A stretch of 64,000 bases of DNA from Chlorops oryzae (Eukaryota > Arthropoda > Insecta > Diptera > Chloropidae): contig CM035809.1 in assembly GCA_020466095.1 (NCBI GenBank), forward strand, positions 7,233,723 through 7,297,722. Direction: 5' to 3'. The translations under genes and the position numbers were made by a program. The notes beneath the pieces were generated by a model, which was given only the letters and a program-made list of their open reading frames with translations, did no database searches and was not told where the DNA came from. Shown here piece by piece: positions 10,480-22,173 of the stretch; the stretch's first letter is position 1, and each line of letters begins with the position of its first letter.

Positions 10480-13400
10480 GTGAGTATAGAAAAAAAAACT
10501 AATGTCATTCTCACTTCAAGAAAATTCTCCCGCCCGTCTGTCAAAGCATTAGCAATCAAAAGTTTTCACATTTATAAGATTATTTAGCCACTTCTTCTAC
10601 TTGGAGCAGCACAAAATGCAATCAAGTATCTTAATCCAAGCTAAACGAAACCAATCAAGTGTTTTCTTACACTCTTAGCTCGTCTACTACCTTATTGAGC
10701 TCTCTCCCTCGTTCTTTCTCTGGCTCAAACTAAATAAACTTAATTCTTTTATAACATGTAATCAAAACCTTATTTTTTATAAAACAACAACCCCAATCAT
10801 TCTTAAGTCTCGCATCGTCAATCTTACAATCAACGGGGAACAATAACAAAACAATAGACCCGTCCATTCATTGCCTGCACTTGCCAGCAAAATCGAAGCC
10901 TACTTCTTCATTGGTGGCGTATATATACACACATATACACATATGGGTATATATATATTGTAAGTCAAAGGTGTCTGAATGCAGTTTAGTGCAAGAAGCA
11001 CGAGGAAAATCAATGCAAAAAGCGCTTAAGAGAGCACATCACGACATTCGTACATTCACATACCACACTGAAAATTGATAGATGGATAGACCCCTTACCA
11101 ATCAATTTTACATTCATTCACTTTCATTTCAAAGAAGAGAAAAATGTTTATTTTTTTTTTTTTGTGAAATGCAAACAATGCCCAGAGAAAAGTTGCATTT
11201 CCTTTTTCTGTATATAAACTGTTCCTATATTAAAAGCAATCACTTACCTTGTAAGCTCTGTGGGCAAAAGATAAGAACGAAATATGCAAAAAAAAATAAA
11301 TAAATAAAAGGGAAAATGGTTTTGTTGAATAGTGCAGGAATTTTCTTGCTTTCAATTACTTTTATTGAAAATATTTCTATTTTCTGCTATCTATATTAAT
11401 AACTTTTTTATATTTCTCTATTTTCTTTGGTTTCTCTGCAATTCTTTTTGTCTGTTTTACTTACAGCAAAAACGAATCCTTGACTCCATTGCACTCATCG
11501 ACTCTTACGCCTATGCATTTGCGCAAAGCCAAATTAATGTTCTTCTGGGTGCGTTATCCCAGCTCGGCTGTATTGAAAATGTATTTCCCAGATATAAAAT
11601 TCAACAAGAATAACACAGCACAATTGGTGAAATGGTTCTCGAATTTCCGGTAAGTCTTATTTAATTTATTAACTTATCTATTCATGTTAAATGTATAATA
11701 CAAATTCAGTAAATGTTTGGAATTCTCATTTAGAGACCTATTTCGGAGTAGGAGCTCTCATAATGAGCTCATTTGCGAGTCCGACTAAAGTATATGAAAC
11801 GAATAAGCCAGTATATCATTAAAGGCATTCATAAATATCTTATATGTTTTCATATTAATGAGCTATTTTGTGACTCACTACTTACCATAAGTTTTTTATT
11901 TTATATTATTCTTTTTCATTTATTTAATTTTCTTAATTCGTGTTTTTGATTTTATTTTATTGAGTTTTCATTGTGTCTGTAGTTTTTTTTTTTTTTTTTT
12001 TGAAATTGTTATTTTTCCATACATATTTTTTCTGATTGCACTGTGAGGGACTTAAATGTGGGATCTCTCGTTTGCGGCATTTTGGTCGCATATAATATTA
12101 AAGTAAAAAAAAATTATTGATTTATTTAATCTAAATTTTGAAGTCCTTTCGGAGAAAATTCGGAGTAAATTCGGAGTAAGTTCGAAAATTTTTGGAGTAA
12201 TTTCGGAGTCATTTTGGAGTATTTTGAAGTGATTTCGGATCATTTTTGACTCATTTTCTGGTTGCACTGTTCGGGACTTGAATGTGGGACCTCTCGTTTG
12301 CGGATTTTTTGTCGCTAATAAGATTAAAGTAAAAAAATTTATTGATTTATTTAATCTAAATTTTGAAGTTCTTTCGGAGAAAATTCGGAGTAATTTCGGA
12401 GTAATTTCGAAGTAAATTCGGAGTAAAGTCGGAGTAAAGTCGGAGTAAAGTCGGAGTAAATTCGGAGTAAATTCGAAAATTTTCGGAGATTTTCGGAGTA
12501 ATTTCGGAGTAATTTTGGAGTATTTTGAAATGGTTTCGGATCGTTTTTGACTCATTTCTCGAGCCTCGCATTTCGAAAAAAAACTTCGTATTCATTTCGG
12601 ACTCATATACCTGAGCACTCCGAATAGTTTTGCTGGATTTATTGAATAATCAATACAAGGAACTGTTTTAACACAATTTTTTTAAGAATAAGGATTCAAA
12701 AAATATAGAATAAAAAGTTTTAACTCGCACTTAAATGTTATTTTGAACGGCAATCATCAGCAATTTCAAAAGCCCGATAATGCTATAGGATTCAGTTTTT
12801 AATCTGAACAAAAAAAACCTTCGAATAACCACTAACACTGCTAACTTTTTTTTGTAATCACTGTAATCACTGGGAGGCAACTAACCTTCGCCAGCGGACT
12901 GTTATTATTATTATTTTAAATCTAAAAAGCTGTCCTGCTGATTAAAGCTCTCTGTTGATATGCTCATATGAGCCACAAAATGTTTCTCCAATAACGAAAT
13001 TTCCGCCCAAAACTATTTGCCAAGCGATCTAATGTCTTCTCCTCTCCTCGTCCCACTTGGAAATATCCTCATTCGACATAATCAAGAATTACAAGTTTCA
13101 ATGCCAACAACGAACTCAAAAGACACATTAGAAATTTGTAGGTACTTGAAATTTTTGCAGTTACTTAACAAGAAATGGCAATCAAAGTAATAGACCTTTA
13201 CGATTCTTTGCATGTCTTTTGTGCCAACTGTCTAAGAGAGAATGCCAAAAAACAAACTTTTTCAACAAAAATTTTCCGAACGTGTTTCGTAACACGTCTA
13301 ACATCAAAAAACATTTCTACTCGAAACGTCTGAGCTGTCAATGAAAATGTTCAATAACAAAATAATAAGAAGATATGAACGAAGCAATTCCGAAAAGCGA

Positions 13401-16218
13401 AAGACATTGCTCATATGCATACATTACCCTAAATATACAATATTGGTGCATACTTGTGTCTATTCAGTATTAGCACATACAACCGATTGCCATCATCATA
13501 AGAACCAAGAGGTAACGGCTTAAAGTCTACACGACCCGCATAGTTTTTGGGAGTTTCCAACTGACACCAATTTGCGATACAAAAAGAGAGAAAAAAAAAA
13601 AAAAAAAAACCAAGTAAATACCAAATAAAATAAAAACCTATAAGATTAGACTCAATGCGCAGCTCTTTAGTTCATTTCTTCATTCACTTTGTGCTCGATT
13701 CACGGACAGCGAAAGAAAATCCCAATACCCCTAGACTATGTATCTCAACTACCAGCAGCAAGTTTCTTTATAACTTACCCGCCAATTTTTATGAACAACA
13801 TCTGTTCCACGCGTGCGTGCCAAAATCGTATGCCACGCTATACGCTATACGATACGCCGTGCCGTGCCGCGCCGCAACACCCAGCAGTCATCGTCATTGA
13901 CTAGTTAAAAACCAAAGCAAGCCAGCAACATTTTCAACGCCGCAAAGTGAGAAGACAATAGTTCACCTGGTTTGCATTTTCGGGAACAACCCCTAAGTCA
14001 ATGCTCCTTGGATTGCACTACCTTTTGTTGCTGTTGGTGTTGTTGTTGTTGTTCCTTCTTTTACTATTTTTTTTTCTTACGATTTCTTAAGACATCTGGC
14101 ATTGTGTGCGATATGCCTGCATATTCTTAAGACGTTGCGTTGCACATTGTGTGTAGAAGACGAAAGGAACGAAGGAAAAGAAATCACAGAACGTCTTAAG
14201 AAAAAGCGCGCCTTAAGGTAAGGGCAGGTAAGGGCGATATCGGCTGCGAGACGGGTTTCTTGAACGTGTTTTGTTTTGTCTTTGCATTTCTCGTTTTCTA
14301 TTGCACCTATTCTTGTATTTATTTTATTTTATCGCTTTTTTTGCCCTGTGTGTGCTTCCCTTGCAACCCTACAAAGAAAAGCCACTAAGCCAAGGGTTGA
14401 ATCTTGAGGCTGAAATCACTTTTTCACCGAGGGTTGACACATTCTTCTATATGGGAGCGGTCTTGGTGCAACGGTTCTTTAAAATGTTTTCTCTGTCTTA
14501 GAAGTAATTTCTGGTTTTCTTTTCTCTATTCCTACTTCTTACTTTTTTGACTCGAAGGTTAAAATGGGTGGGAATATTTGATTCGAAAGCCAAGAGTTCT
14601 TCCGGCGTTTCGGAATAGGGGAAAAAGTAACGGTCTTTTTTGTTGAAGAAATGTGAGATAAAAAGAGAGTAACGATAATGTGAGTGAAAAAAGAAAACTC
14701 GTTTTCTCATGATTAACTTAAGGATAATATTATGTTTTCTAGTCCCCAATGTTTTCCTTCTAAGCACACTTCAAACATCCTTTTTTTTAAATTCTTAATT
14801 TCACTATTAACCACTTCATGGCATGCAATAAGAGTTCACTCATGGGTCGAGTAAGAGTCTCTCGTATTATTTTTTTAATAACATAATAGACGACGATTCA
14901 AGGCAAGTCGGGCGTTTAACAACATTAGTGATAATGCACACACCATGCAGGCATAGAGACTTACACACACCCACACAGTTACAACCGAAGACCTCCTACT
15001 ATAGAGACAACAATCCAACACATGAAGTGTGAAAAATGAGCAAAAGGCAAAAAAAGAAATAATAAAGAAGAAAGTGCTCCATATACTCTTCCACAAAGCT
15101 TCATACGAACGTAAGAACGGAAACGCCCTTAGAAGTATGCTAAAAAAAATTCCCATATAAGATGCTATGCGGTTGCAGTTGAAAGCTTCACTTTTTCAAG
15201 CACAACATATGACGATGATGATGGGCGACGAGCATCACGTAAATGATAGTATAAGAAAGAAGGAAACAACAACAACAAAAGAAATAGCAACAACAACGCT
15301 TAGGGATCTTTTTAAAAGGCGAAGGGAATATTTTAACACTAAACTGAACACATTTAATGAAATGCGCCGAGTTAATTGAAGGAAAAATGAAAGGAAAATG
15401 CAGTAATATAGGAGCTTTTAAACTAACAAGAAGTAATAAAGAAAATGGGAAAACTATAGGGCTATAGAGTGGCAATTTTTCGTATCTACAATCCTTCTTC
15501 CATTCAGTTTGAAGGAGTCTATATTTAACTCAAAATCAAAAGCATGAAAGATTGAAGAATCTTCCAGTTTTCGAGTGAAGGCGAAGCTATATCACTTCGC
15601 ATTCAAGTGGACTACTTATAAAAGAAATTAATATTAGAGCAGCCTCGAAAGTCCACGGAATGCAAAATCGCTGAATACTGAATGCAGATAGTCTGTAGTC
15701 TCTTTCGTAATTAGCTGTGCCGGCACGATAAGTAGTGGAAGCTGCAGCAGCAGTGAGCCTTCGCAGGGAAATAGAAAAAAAAAAAAGATGTCAACAAAAG
15801 CCTAATTAGTTTATTTAAGATGTTGGAAATAAGAGGCTGAAATGGAAAAAATGCAACAAAACTGCAAGAGTGCCTCCTACCTCCTGCCGAGAGAGTGAAG
15901 AGAGAGAGAGATAGAGAGAGGGAGCACCTCTAGGGACGCGTCTCTATGAAAAGTCTCTGTGCATAAAGTCAACTTAGGGACTTTAAATGAGGTAAGAGCG
16001 CGACAGAGGGACGGGAAGAAAGGCACTCATCTTCTCGAGAATCGTAATAAAGCTAAGTGAAAAATAAAATTGCAACAAATAGAGAAAATGGCAGCACAAT
16101 ATACTCAAGGATATAAGGTAGCATAGCATGGCTCGCAAAAGTACCGCACCGTACTATATATTCAGTCATAGAAAGGAACACTAAGCAAGTGCTTTTCAAG
16201 AAAAGCACACCGTGAAAT

Positions 16219-16252
<34 letters not shown>

Positions 16253-16719
16253 TCATAGCACGTGGGATTTATGGAAGCGCTTCGCTGGTACTTCCTCAAC
16301 ACCCCATGGTGTTCACATTTCTGTTGGCATTCTTTGTTTTGAGGTTAAGTGTACTTTTAGGTTGGCTTGTGTGAAAAGATTTTTCGTAACCTCTTGACGC
16401 ATCGGTGTGGTGTGTGTGTGTAAATTTCTATGTTTATGAGTGTGTGTGTGTGTGTCGGTGTGTGCGAATGAGAACTCGACGGAGACAAAAATTCTGTTGC
16501 CAATTACTTCATTATAAACACATTTATGTGTGGTTAACTGTTTTCTTGAACGTTTTCTATACATTGCCATACATGTGTGTGTGTATAAAGGATCTAGATG
16601 AGTATCTCCATCAAATCTAAGCTTATTAATAACGTATATTAAGAAAGAAACCGAGTGTCATTTGGGAAAGAAAGACGATATTGTTCATTTGAGTTTTTCG
16701 AGTGGCTGCAATTGTATAC

Positions 16720-16769
<50 letters not shown>

Positions 16770-19700
16770 CTTTTTGAGTGTGTATTTGTGCATCTTTGAA
16801 TGACATAAGTGGCCATATAAGAAACTTTCCCAGGTACTTTATGTTCTTTCGCATCCACATTGGAGTGCATCCTTCGCATTCATTTGAATAAAGGACACTT
16901 TAGAAAAGTTGAAATGCACAAAAGGATCCAAAAAAGGCTTAAAAGAAGAAAATCATTTTATAATTCATAAGATAAGCGGGGAAAACAGATCATTATTTAA
17001 CATTAAAAAGGATTTTGAAGACTTCGGATCTTAAAAATATTTTCCCATTTAAAAAAAACCCTTCCAATTAGACCACTCTTTAATACAACATTTAGAAAAA
17101 CCCACCTTTGCTTTTCACACTTCCAGCTTTCGCATAAAGCTGTGCGACCTATGATGACACAATAAAGAGTGATAAAAAATATATTTTATTAAGTGGTGCC
17201 AGGAGCTGCGCATTTTATGACACCTCTCTCAAAGAGAAGCTTGCCATAAGTACTTCCTTCCTCCTCTTTTTTTTTTTTGCTCGCATACACAATTGCCACT
17301 TCATCATGTGTGCTGCGAAAGTGTCTATTAACGGTACTTCTGCATTTTTAAAATTAGCTATTTTCTTTTGAAAGAGTCACACATCTTGAAAAGGAAAAAA
17401 AAAAATAATAAAATTTTTAATTACCTCAAAATGGCCTGAAGCTACGAATAAGGTAGAGAAGCTCCTCTCCGCACGACGTTCGAACGCATGATTTAATTAC
17501 GATACCGTGAACATTAACTCATTTACTTCGTTATTTACTTATGCGATAGGATAACTATTGCAATTTGCTAAGGGGATAAAATAGGCTCGTCAAGTGCATA
17601 ATGTGTATAATGAGATATAGGCTTGGGTGAAGCTTTTAGTTCATTAATTAGAATGGTAGAGAGAATGCGGCTAGTTCAGGAGCTGCAGCCTTCTCTTATG
17701 CGCCTAATCTACTTGGATCTATTTCAAGCATTTTCTAATCTAATTCATCTCTAGGACATTAGGTTCGAAGTGCTCCTTCTTTACTCTGCTGTACTCTTCT
17801 ACAATTCTATTCTACACTATTCAACTAAACCTCCTGTTTCCTCCTTCTCTACTCTAGGTACTATTCCCTATGTTTGCTCGCTTTTCTTTGCTATAGCCAT
17901 ATATACTCCACTCTCCTCTGGTATACTCTACTTAATTTTACTTACTCTACTTGACTCTATTGTACACTACTAAAAAGCGTAAAATACTCCAATATGCTCT
18001 AGTTTTATCTAGTATATTCTACAATACTCAACTATACTTTACTCTTCTTCACTTGAAACTACCACACTCTACAATACTCTGATTTATTCTTAGTTACTTT
18101 ACTTCACTCTTCTTTACTCTATTCTACTCTTATCTACTTTACTGTAATATGCTCTACTATCTACTACTTCAAGCAACTGTATTTGACTTCACTCTACTTT
18201 ACTCTTCATTACTCTACTCTACAGTTATCTACTTTACTGTAATCTACTGTACATTACTTTGCTCTATTATACTTTTCTTCAATCAACTGTTTTTGACTTT
18301 ACTCTACTGTACTAGGATCCACTGTTCGTCTTTTCTCTTTGCTATGCCAAAGCATTCTAATCTTCACTCTCATTGAGTATACTTTACTCTAGATTGGTAC
18401 ACTTAACTCCTCATTACTCTGCTGGTCTCTTTTTATATATACTTTGTTTTATTTAGTCTACTTTACTCTACCAAACTTCAGCAGTCTCTACTCTACGCTT
18501 CTCTACTCTCCTCTACAATATTCAGATTTCATCAATATCCTCCACAGTGGCCCAGTCTAAAGTCATCATCAACATCATCGATTAACTTCCCATTCCCTAT
18601 TCCATGGGACCATAAAAGCTAATCTTTTTGAAAACCACAAGCCGCTCAAACCTCTCCTATCTTAACGCTGCATTGCTTTATGCACTCTTCATACTCCTTT
18701 GGCAAACAATATGTTGCATTCTCTTTTGAAATGACTTGCCTTTACCAGCTTTTGCAGTCTTCTTCTGTATTCTTTGTATTCTATCCTCGTTCCTTAACTC
18801 ATTTGAGATTTATTAAAAATTCTTTACAATGCAAAAAAAAGAATGGAAAAATCAAAAAAAAAAACCAAGAGAAAATTCATAAGGGGAAGCAAAGAGCCTC
18901 AGCAAATTACTTGCATTTAAGCAACGCAATGGATATCTCTGTTGCACAGCAGCAAAGCTAAGTACTCGAGAGGGAAGATTGCCAAAGAGACGACTGCAAA
19001 TTATTAATAATGTCATATTAATCTCATCGAATATAATGCATTGAGTCTATATGCAAATGATAAGCCATGTGAAAACAAATTTAAGACAAAGGCTCATTGT
19101 CCGACAGTTTCTATGCGACGTAGTCGAGAGTTAACCGAAGAAAACGAAGAAGTTTGAGATTTGAAAATGCAAGGAGTCGAACCTATGTGTATGTGGGACC
19201 ATATGCAATTGTTGTGAGCGGGTGGTGTTTGACTAGAATGCTTGAGAACAATGCACTGACTGAGAGACTGGTGTGTAGTCGGGATTGCTTCGTATCGAAA
19301 GGGATGACGATTCTAGCTAATATTTTCATCACAACATTGGGTAAACGTTAATCGGTAGAATTCAAGAAATTCAACTCCTTGCTTCTACAACAGATCTATC
19401 TATGACTGAAGTTTTCCTAACAAAAACCGGGACTTTGTCAAGAGGACAGGGACTTTCCAAAGAGGACAGGGACTTTCCCAAGAGGACAGGGACTTTCCCA
19501 AGAGGACAGGAACTTTCCCAAGAGGACAGGGACTTTCCCAAGAGGACAAGGACTTTCCCAAGAGGACAGGGACTTTCCCAAGAGGAAAGGGACCTTCGCA
19601 AGAAAGTAAAAAGGAATCGATGAACCCAGTGTTTTTGGTCTCTTGATCGAACCATTACGTCAATTGCAATCTTATAGTGCCTGGTTTCCAATAAAATTGG

Positions 19701-22173
19701 AATTCCTGAGCAATTTCAAGCAACTATGTTTTTTTGATTGTAACTGCTTTCATACATATGCTTTTGTTGAACATTTGCACCGATTCCTGCGCTATTGGAA
19801 ATCAGGCATAAGAAAAAACTCTAGCAACTGGAGCATGAAAAATATTCAGATCCCCATGGATATCATCTTCTAGACTTAATTGCAATGGTCCTACTTAACA
19901 ATCATCTTTGCAAATGTTTTGAAAATTGCTTCTCACTACAAAATGACATATCTATTGTATAACGATCTCGAGTGATGTCATCTATAATTGTCAGCAACAT
20001 TTTTGTTGTGTGCTTTTTTTTTTTCTATAAAAATGCAACTGCTAGATAATCGTGCTAATTTCAAGATTTCCCCAAAGCACACGCGCGTACTTCTTTCCAT
20101 ACCAACAAACCGTAAAGAATTGCACGCCAGCAATTGTGTGTGCAACAGTATATCCTCTTAAGCTCCCGACCAGCCACCCACACACATACACACTCACACA
20201 CATATATACAATACAATTCTTTATATTTCCGAACAATAAAAATCGTGAAACAGCAAATAGATATCGCAACATCGCAACAAAACGTTGCGACATTCGTTGA
20301 CGATGGCGATGATGACGACTGCAGAAGTTGTTGTTGGCGGCAACATCTCCGCGTAATATTTCTCATAATCTCTCTTCCTTGCCATGTTGTTTGGCGGTCG
20401 CCGTTTCTAGTCGTCATTGTCATCATCGCTGCGTTGCGCTGTGCTGTGCTGTTCTGTTCTGAGCGATGACAACTTTGTCGATGCCATATTTACAAAAAAA
20501 AAAAAAAAAACGGTGCTAAAGTTCCCCGGAGGCAATTCTTTTAGAAAAGTATTACGACATTAAAAAAAAAAAATCTAAAAAACATAGAAAGTATGAAACA
20601 AGAAATGCGCTTCTTCGTGTGACAACGTGAATCGCTGTCGTCGTGTCATCGTCGTCATGCCAGAAATCATCTGAAGCCAAATTACAAAAGACAAACTTAA
20701 CGCGCGCGTAAGCTTATGATTGCGCCTGCAAGTATGCAATGCATTGTTGAACTGGTTGTATATTTTTTTTCCAGCGAACCTCGGTGGGTTGTATTTGCGC
20801 TTTTGCAATTCTTCGTAATTGGTGTTGATTTTCTTTCTATTTCTCTCTCTTCAATTGCTTGCATGCGCCTAAAGTCGCCTTAGGGGCGAGGTTTTTATTT
20901 TTGAAAAAGAAAACTTGTAAGTTTCGCTATTAAAAAAATAAATCTTTTTTCTTTACAGAGAATTTTACTACATTCAAATGGAAAAATATGCGCGTCAAGC
21001 TGTTACTGAAGGCGTCAAATGCGCTGAAGACTTACACGTCGGTGGCGATAACGAACTCTATCGTGTACTCAATCTGCATTACAATCGTAATAACCACATT
21101 GAGGTATGTATGAGAAAAAGAAAAAACGGCCCTCAAAAATACAGTGAAAGCTTCAAAGTGGACTGTCCGAAGATTAAATTATTCGATTTTTCTATATTAA
21201 GGCAACAAACTGAGCCATTTATGAGAGGCTTCATAGCACTCTGATGTGGGAAAATTCAATTTTGTATTTTATTAAAAAAAAAACTTCTGTCCTCTTTGAA
21301 GCGCTTGATGAAAACTTGGCGTCCACTCATTCGAGATTTCACTGTATTTTTTCTTGCCTGGTTTCCGAAAGGCACAGAAATTCCTTGAAATAATCAGCAC
21401 ATCCAAACATATGGAAGCGGTTTCAATGAACTACTTTTTTTGATTGTAACTTATTCCAAACGATTGGATGCGTTGAATATTTTCACAGATCGCTGTGCTC
21501 TATTGGAAACCAAACATTTCATTTTTTTTATTTGTTCTCTATTATTTATTATTTTATTTTATTATTATTTTTAGTTTCATTATTTATTTATTTTATTTAT
21601 TTTTATTATTTATTATTTATTATTTATTATTTATTATTATTTATTATTATTTATTATTTATTATTTATTATTTTATTATTATTTATTATTTATTATTTAT
21701 TATTATTATTATATTATTATTTATTATTTATTATTTATTATTTATTATTTATTATTTTATTATTTATTATTTATTATTTATTATTTATTATTTATTTTAT
21801 TTTATTTATTTTATTATTTATTATTATTATTTATTATTATTATATTATTATATATTATTATTATTATTTATATTTTATTATTTATTATTTATTATTTATT
21901 TATTTATTTATTATTTATTTTGTTTTTTTTGAATGAAAAATATTCAAAAAATGTCCATTAACAAATTTCTCTTTAAACAATCGCTTCGCTTAGGTGCCGC
22001 AAAACTTTCGCTTTGTTGTCGAACAAACATTACGCGAATTTTTCCGTGCAATACAAGGTGGCAAAGATACGGAACAATCGTGGAAAAAGTCAATTTACAA
22101 AATTATTTCACGTTTGGATGATCCAGTGCCCGAGTACTTTAAATCACCGAATTTTTTAGAACAATTGGAATAG
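4683..22173 (+). CDS. pros: prospero, whole coding span (four coding exons)
   Basis: This is the homeodomain transcription factor Prospero (vertebrate Prox1), which in flies is segregated asymmetrically by Miranda into ganglion mother cells and switches neural progenitors to differentiation. Coding segments are 4683-10453 (or to 10479), 11495 (or 11467)-11649, 20959-21103 and 21994-22173. The last three join in phase to give a complete C-terminal Homeo-Prospero domain of about 157 residues, from [20 protein letters not shown] to NFLEQLE and a stop. The short splice form would be about 2,083 residues if the one-base frameshift near 6560 is corrected, and the long form about 2,101. That exceeds the ~1,400 I recall for Drosophila, mostly through Asn, Ser, Gln and Ala runs. 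Identity is certain from the C-terminal domain and the Prox1-family blocks; the N-terminal start is less certain. Confidence 0.95.
6551..6626 (+). other. pros: Apparent 1-nt frameshift in prospero at a CAA/AAC run
   Basis: The first frame reads ...LDQELRSVM, then turns the repeat into Asn and Ser runs and stops at TGA 6624-6626. The downstream frame, which carries all the Prox-family blocks, reads the same repeat as a Gln run followed by KDPQDTLKH. The two frames are reconciled if a single base is missing, for example a C after the ATG at 6558-6560. A Met followed by poly-Gln is what I recall at this place in Drosophila Prospero. A consensus error in a microsatellite is likeliest; a real allele or polymorphism is possible. 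Confidence 0.75.
10454..11494 (+). promoter_or_regulatory. pros: prospero twintron: U12-type AT-AC intron enclosing a U2-type GT-AG intron
   Basis: The U12 donor ATATCCTT is at 10454-10461. A U12 branch-site match TCCTTGACT is at 11477-11485 (branch A at 11483), 11 nt before the terminal AC at 11493-11494. Inside it the U2 intron runs from GTGAGT at 10480 to TTTTACTTACAG ending at 11466. U12 splicing joins ...MQPT directly to [11 protein letters not shown] in phase 0 (short form). U2 splicing adds 26 nt plus 28 nt, an in-frame insert of 18 residues beginning ISFLKQQ and ending LTPLH (long form). The Drosophila prospero twintron is known to choose between these spliceosomes during development; I recall a 29-residue insert there. 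Confidence 0.92.
11467..11649 (+). CDS. pros: prospero coding exon 2 (start of Homeo-Prospero domain)
   Basis: The acceptor AG is at 11465-11466 for U2 splicing; the U12 form starts at 11495. The frame from 11495 reads [20 protein letters not shown], then [20 protein letters not shown], then [12 protein letters not shown], the atypical homeodomain characteristic of Prospero/Prox1, including the WFSN of the recognition helix. The exon ends at 11649 after CG of a split Arg codon, followed by the donor GTAAGT. The 11467-11494 part is coding only in the long form. Confidence 0.95.
12045..12555. repeat. Two ~220-bp direct repeats with an internal GGAGTAAATTC-type minisatellite
   Basis: The block with GCACTG, GGGACTT, AATGTGGGA and CTCTCGTTTGCGG near 12037-12080 recurs near 12262-12303. 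Both copies are followed by a near-identical stretch (ATTGATTTATTTAATCTAAA) and then by tandem 10-12-bp units of the form TTCGGAGTAA. The second copy has more minor units, including three consecutive GTCGGAGTAAA units at 12428-12460. The two minus-strand frames across it are repeat translations (repeating I-T-P-K/L-L-R motifs), not genes. Confidence 0.8.
14084..14217. promoter_or_regulatory. Cluster of CTTAAG palindromes
   Basis: TTCTTAAGAC occurs at 14084-14093 and 14124-14133, its exact reverse complement GTCTTAAGAA at 14193-14202, and a fourth CTTAAG at 14212-14217. Three 10-mer matches within 120 bp is more than expected by chance. It could be a homotypic factor-binding cluster in the prospero intron. 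No factor can be assigned from sequence alone. Confidence 0.3.
15893..15925. repeat. GAGA-rich tract
   Basis: Nearly uninterrupted GA dinucleotides with a few substitutions. GAGA tracts are binding sites for GAGA factor in flies, so this may be regulatory, but it may equally be a plain microsatellite. Confidence 0.5.
16721..16766. repeat. (TC)n microsatellite, about 23 repeats
   Basis: A perfect run of TC dinucleotides (GA on the other strand). Reading it on the minus strand gives the Arg-Glu repeat of a spurious ORF. GAGA-factor binding is possible. Confidence 0.9.
17760..18520. repeat. Degenerate TACTCTAC / CTACTTTACTC tract
   Basis: About 750 bp of one-strand pyrimidine-biased sequence built from irregular 5-7-bp units (TACTC, TACTT, TCTAC). 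The plus-strand frames at 17770-17973 and 18149-18376 are low-complexity Leu/Tyr/Ser readings of this tract and are not genes. Confidence 0.75.
19429..19600 (+). repeat. 20-bp minisatellite whose unit contains a kappa-B consensus site
   Basis: The unit GAGGACAGGGACTTTCCCAA is repeated about 8-9 times head to tail. The decamer GGGACTTTCC, the classical NF-kappa-B/Rel consensus, is perfect at 19449, 19469, 19489, 19529 and 19569, and occurs with one or two changes at 19429, 19509, 19549 and 19589. The spacing is exactly 20 bp, close to two helical turns, so sites lie on nearly one face of the DNA. It lies in the large prospero intron. The overlapping frame (19402-19623) is the repeat read with a 20-residue period. 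Confidence 0.9.
20959..21103 (+). CDS. pros: prospero coding exon 3 (homeodomain end and Prospero domain)
   Basis: The acceptor CTTTACAG ends at 20958. The first base completes the split Arg codon and the frame continues [20 protein letters not shown], then [20 protein letters not shown], then YNRNNHIE. It ends in phase 0 at 21103 before the donor GTATGT. This is the junction of the homeodomain recognition helix with the Prospero domain, which fold as one unit. Residues are strongly conserved with the family; the [11 protein letters not shown] segment is the part I would expect to vary between flies. Confidence 0.96.
21104..21993 (+). other. pros: prospero intron, 890 nt, with a large TTA repeat
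   Basis: The donor GTATGT and acceptor TTCGCTTAG separate two phase-0 codons. Positions 21521-21930 are almost wholly (TTATTATTT)-type repeat, about 400 bp. Frames across it are Ile/Tyr/Leu/Phe readings of the repeat and are not real. Confidence 0.9.
21521..21930. repeat. TTA/TTTA microsatellite tract, ~400 bp
   Basis: Irregular mixture of ATT, TTTA and TTATTTA units inside the last prospero intron. Such tracts are prone to length polymorphism and assembly error. Confidence 0.92.
21994..22173 (+). CDS. pros: prospero last coding exon (end of Prospero domain)
   Basis: The frame reads [59 protein letters not shown] and TAG at 22171-22173. This is the full C-terminus of the Prospero domain, 59 residues ending exactly where the family ends. 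The acceptor GCTTAG at 21988-21993 is preceded by a weak pyrimidine tract, but the phase and the homology leave little doubt. Confidence 0.97.
   Translation: MPQNFRFVVEQTLREFFRAIQGGKDTEQSWKKSIYKIISRLDDPVPEYFKSPNFLEQLE

Larger units (their letters stand above)
11650..20958 (+). other. pros: prospero intron, 9.3 kb, no gene seen
   Basis: The donor GTAAGT and acceptor TTTTTTCTTTACAG split an Arg codon in the homeodomain recognition helix. No coding gene is recognised on either strand. Contents: a GGAGTAA minisatellite (12045-12555), a cluster of CTTAAG palindromes (14084-14217), a GAGA-rich stretch (15893-15925), a poly-A run of about 30 (16220-16250), a (TC)n block (16721-16766), CA/GT microsatellites near 16410-16460, a degenerate TACTCTAC tract (17760-18520) and a kappa-B minisatellite (19429-19600). 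Developmental enhancers are expected in an intron of this kind, but none can be proved from sequence. Confidence 0.85.

Noticed and set aside
12052..12595. Minus-strand frames with repeating NYSEITPK / LLR motifs
   Set aside because: Translation of the GGAGTAA minisatellite; no non-repetitive domain.
19402..19623. 73-codon frame with repeated [16 protein letters not shown] motifs, and its minus-strand counterpart
   Set aside because: Both are readings of the 20-bp minisatellite. It is also not a CRISPR array: the units are contiguous with no spacers and the genome is eukaryotic.
21495..21936. Two 134-145-codon frames rich in Ile, Tyr, Leu and Phe
   Set aside because: Direct translations of a TTA microsatellite within a prospero intron.
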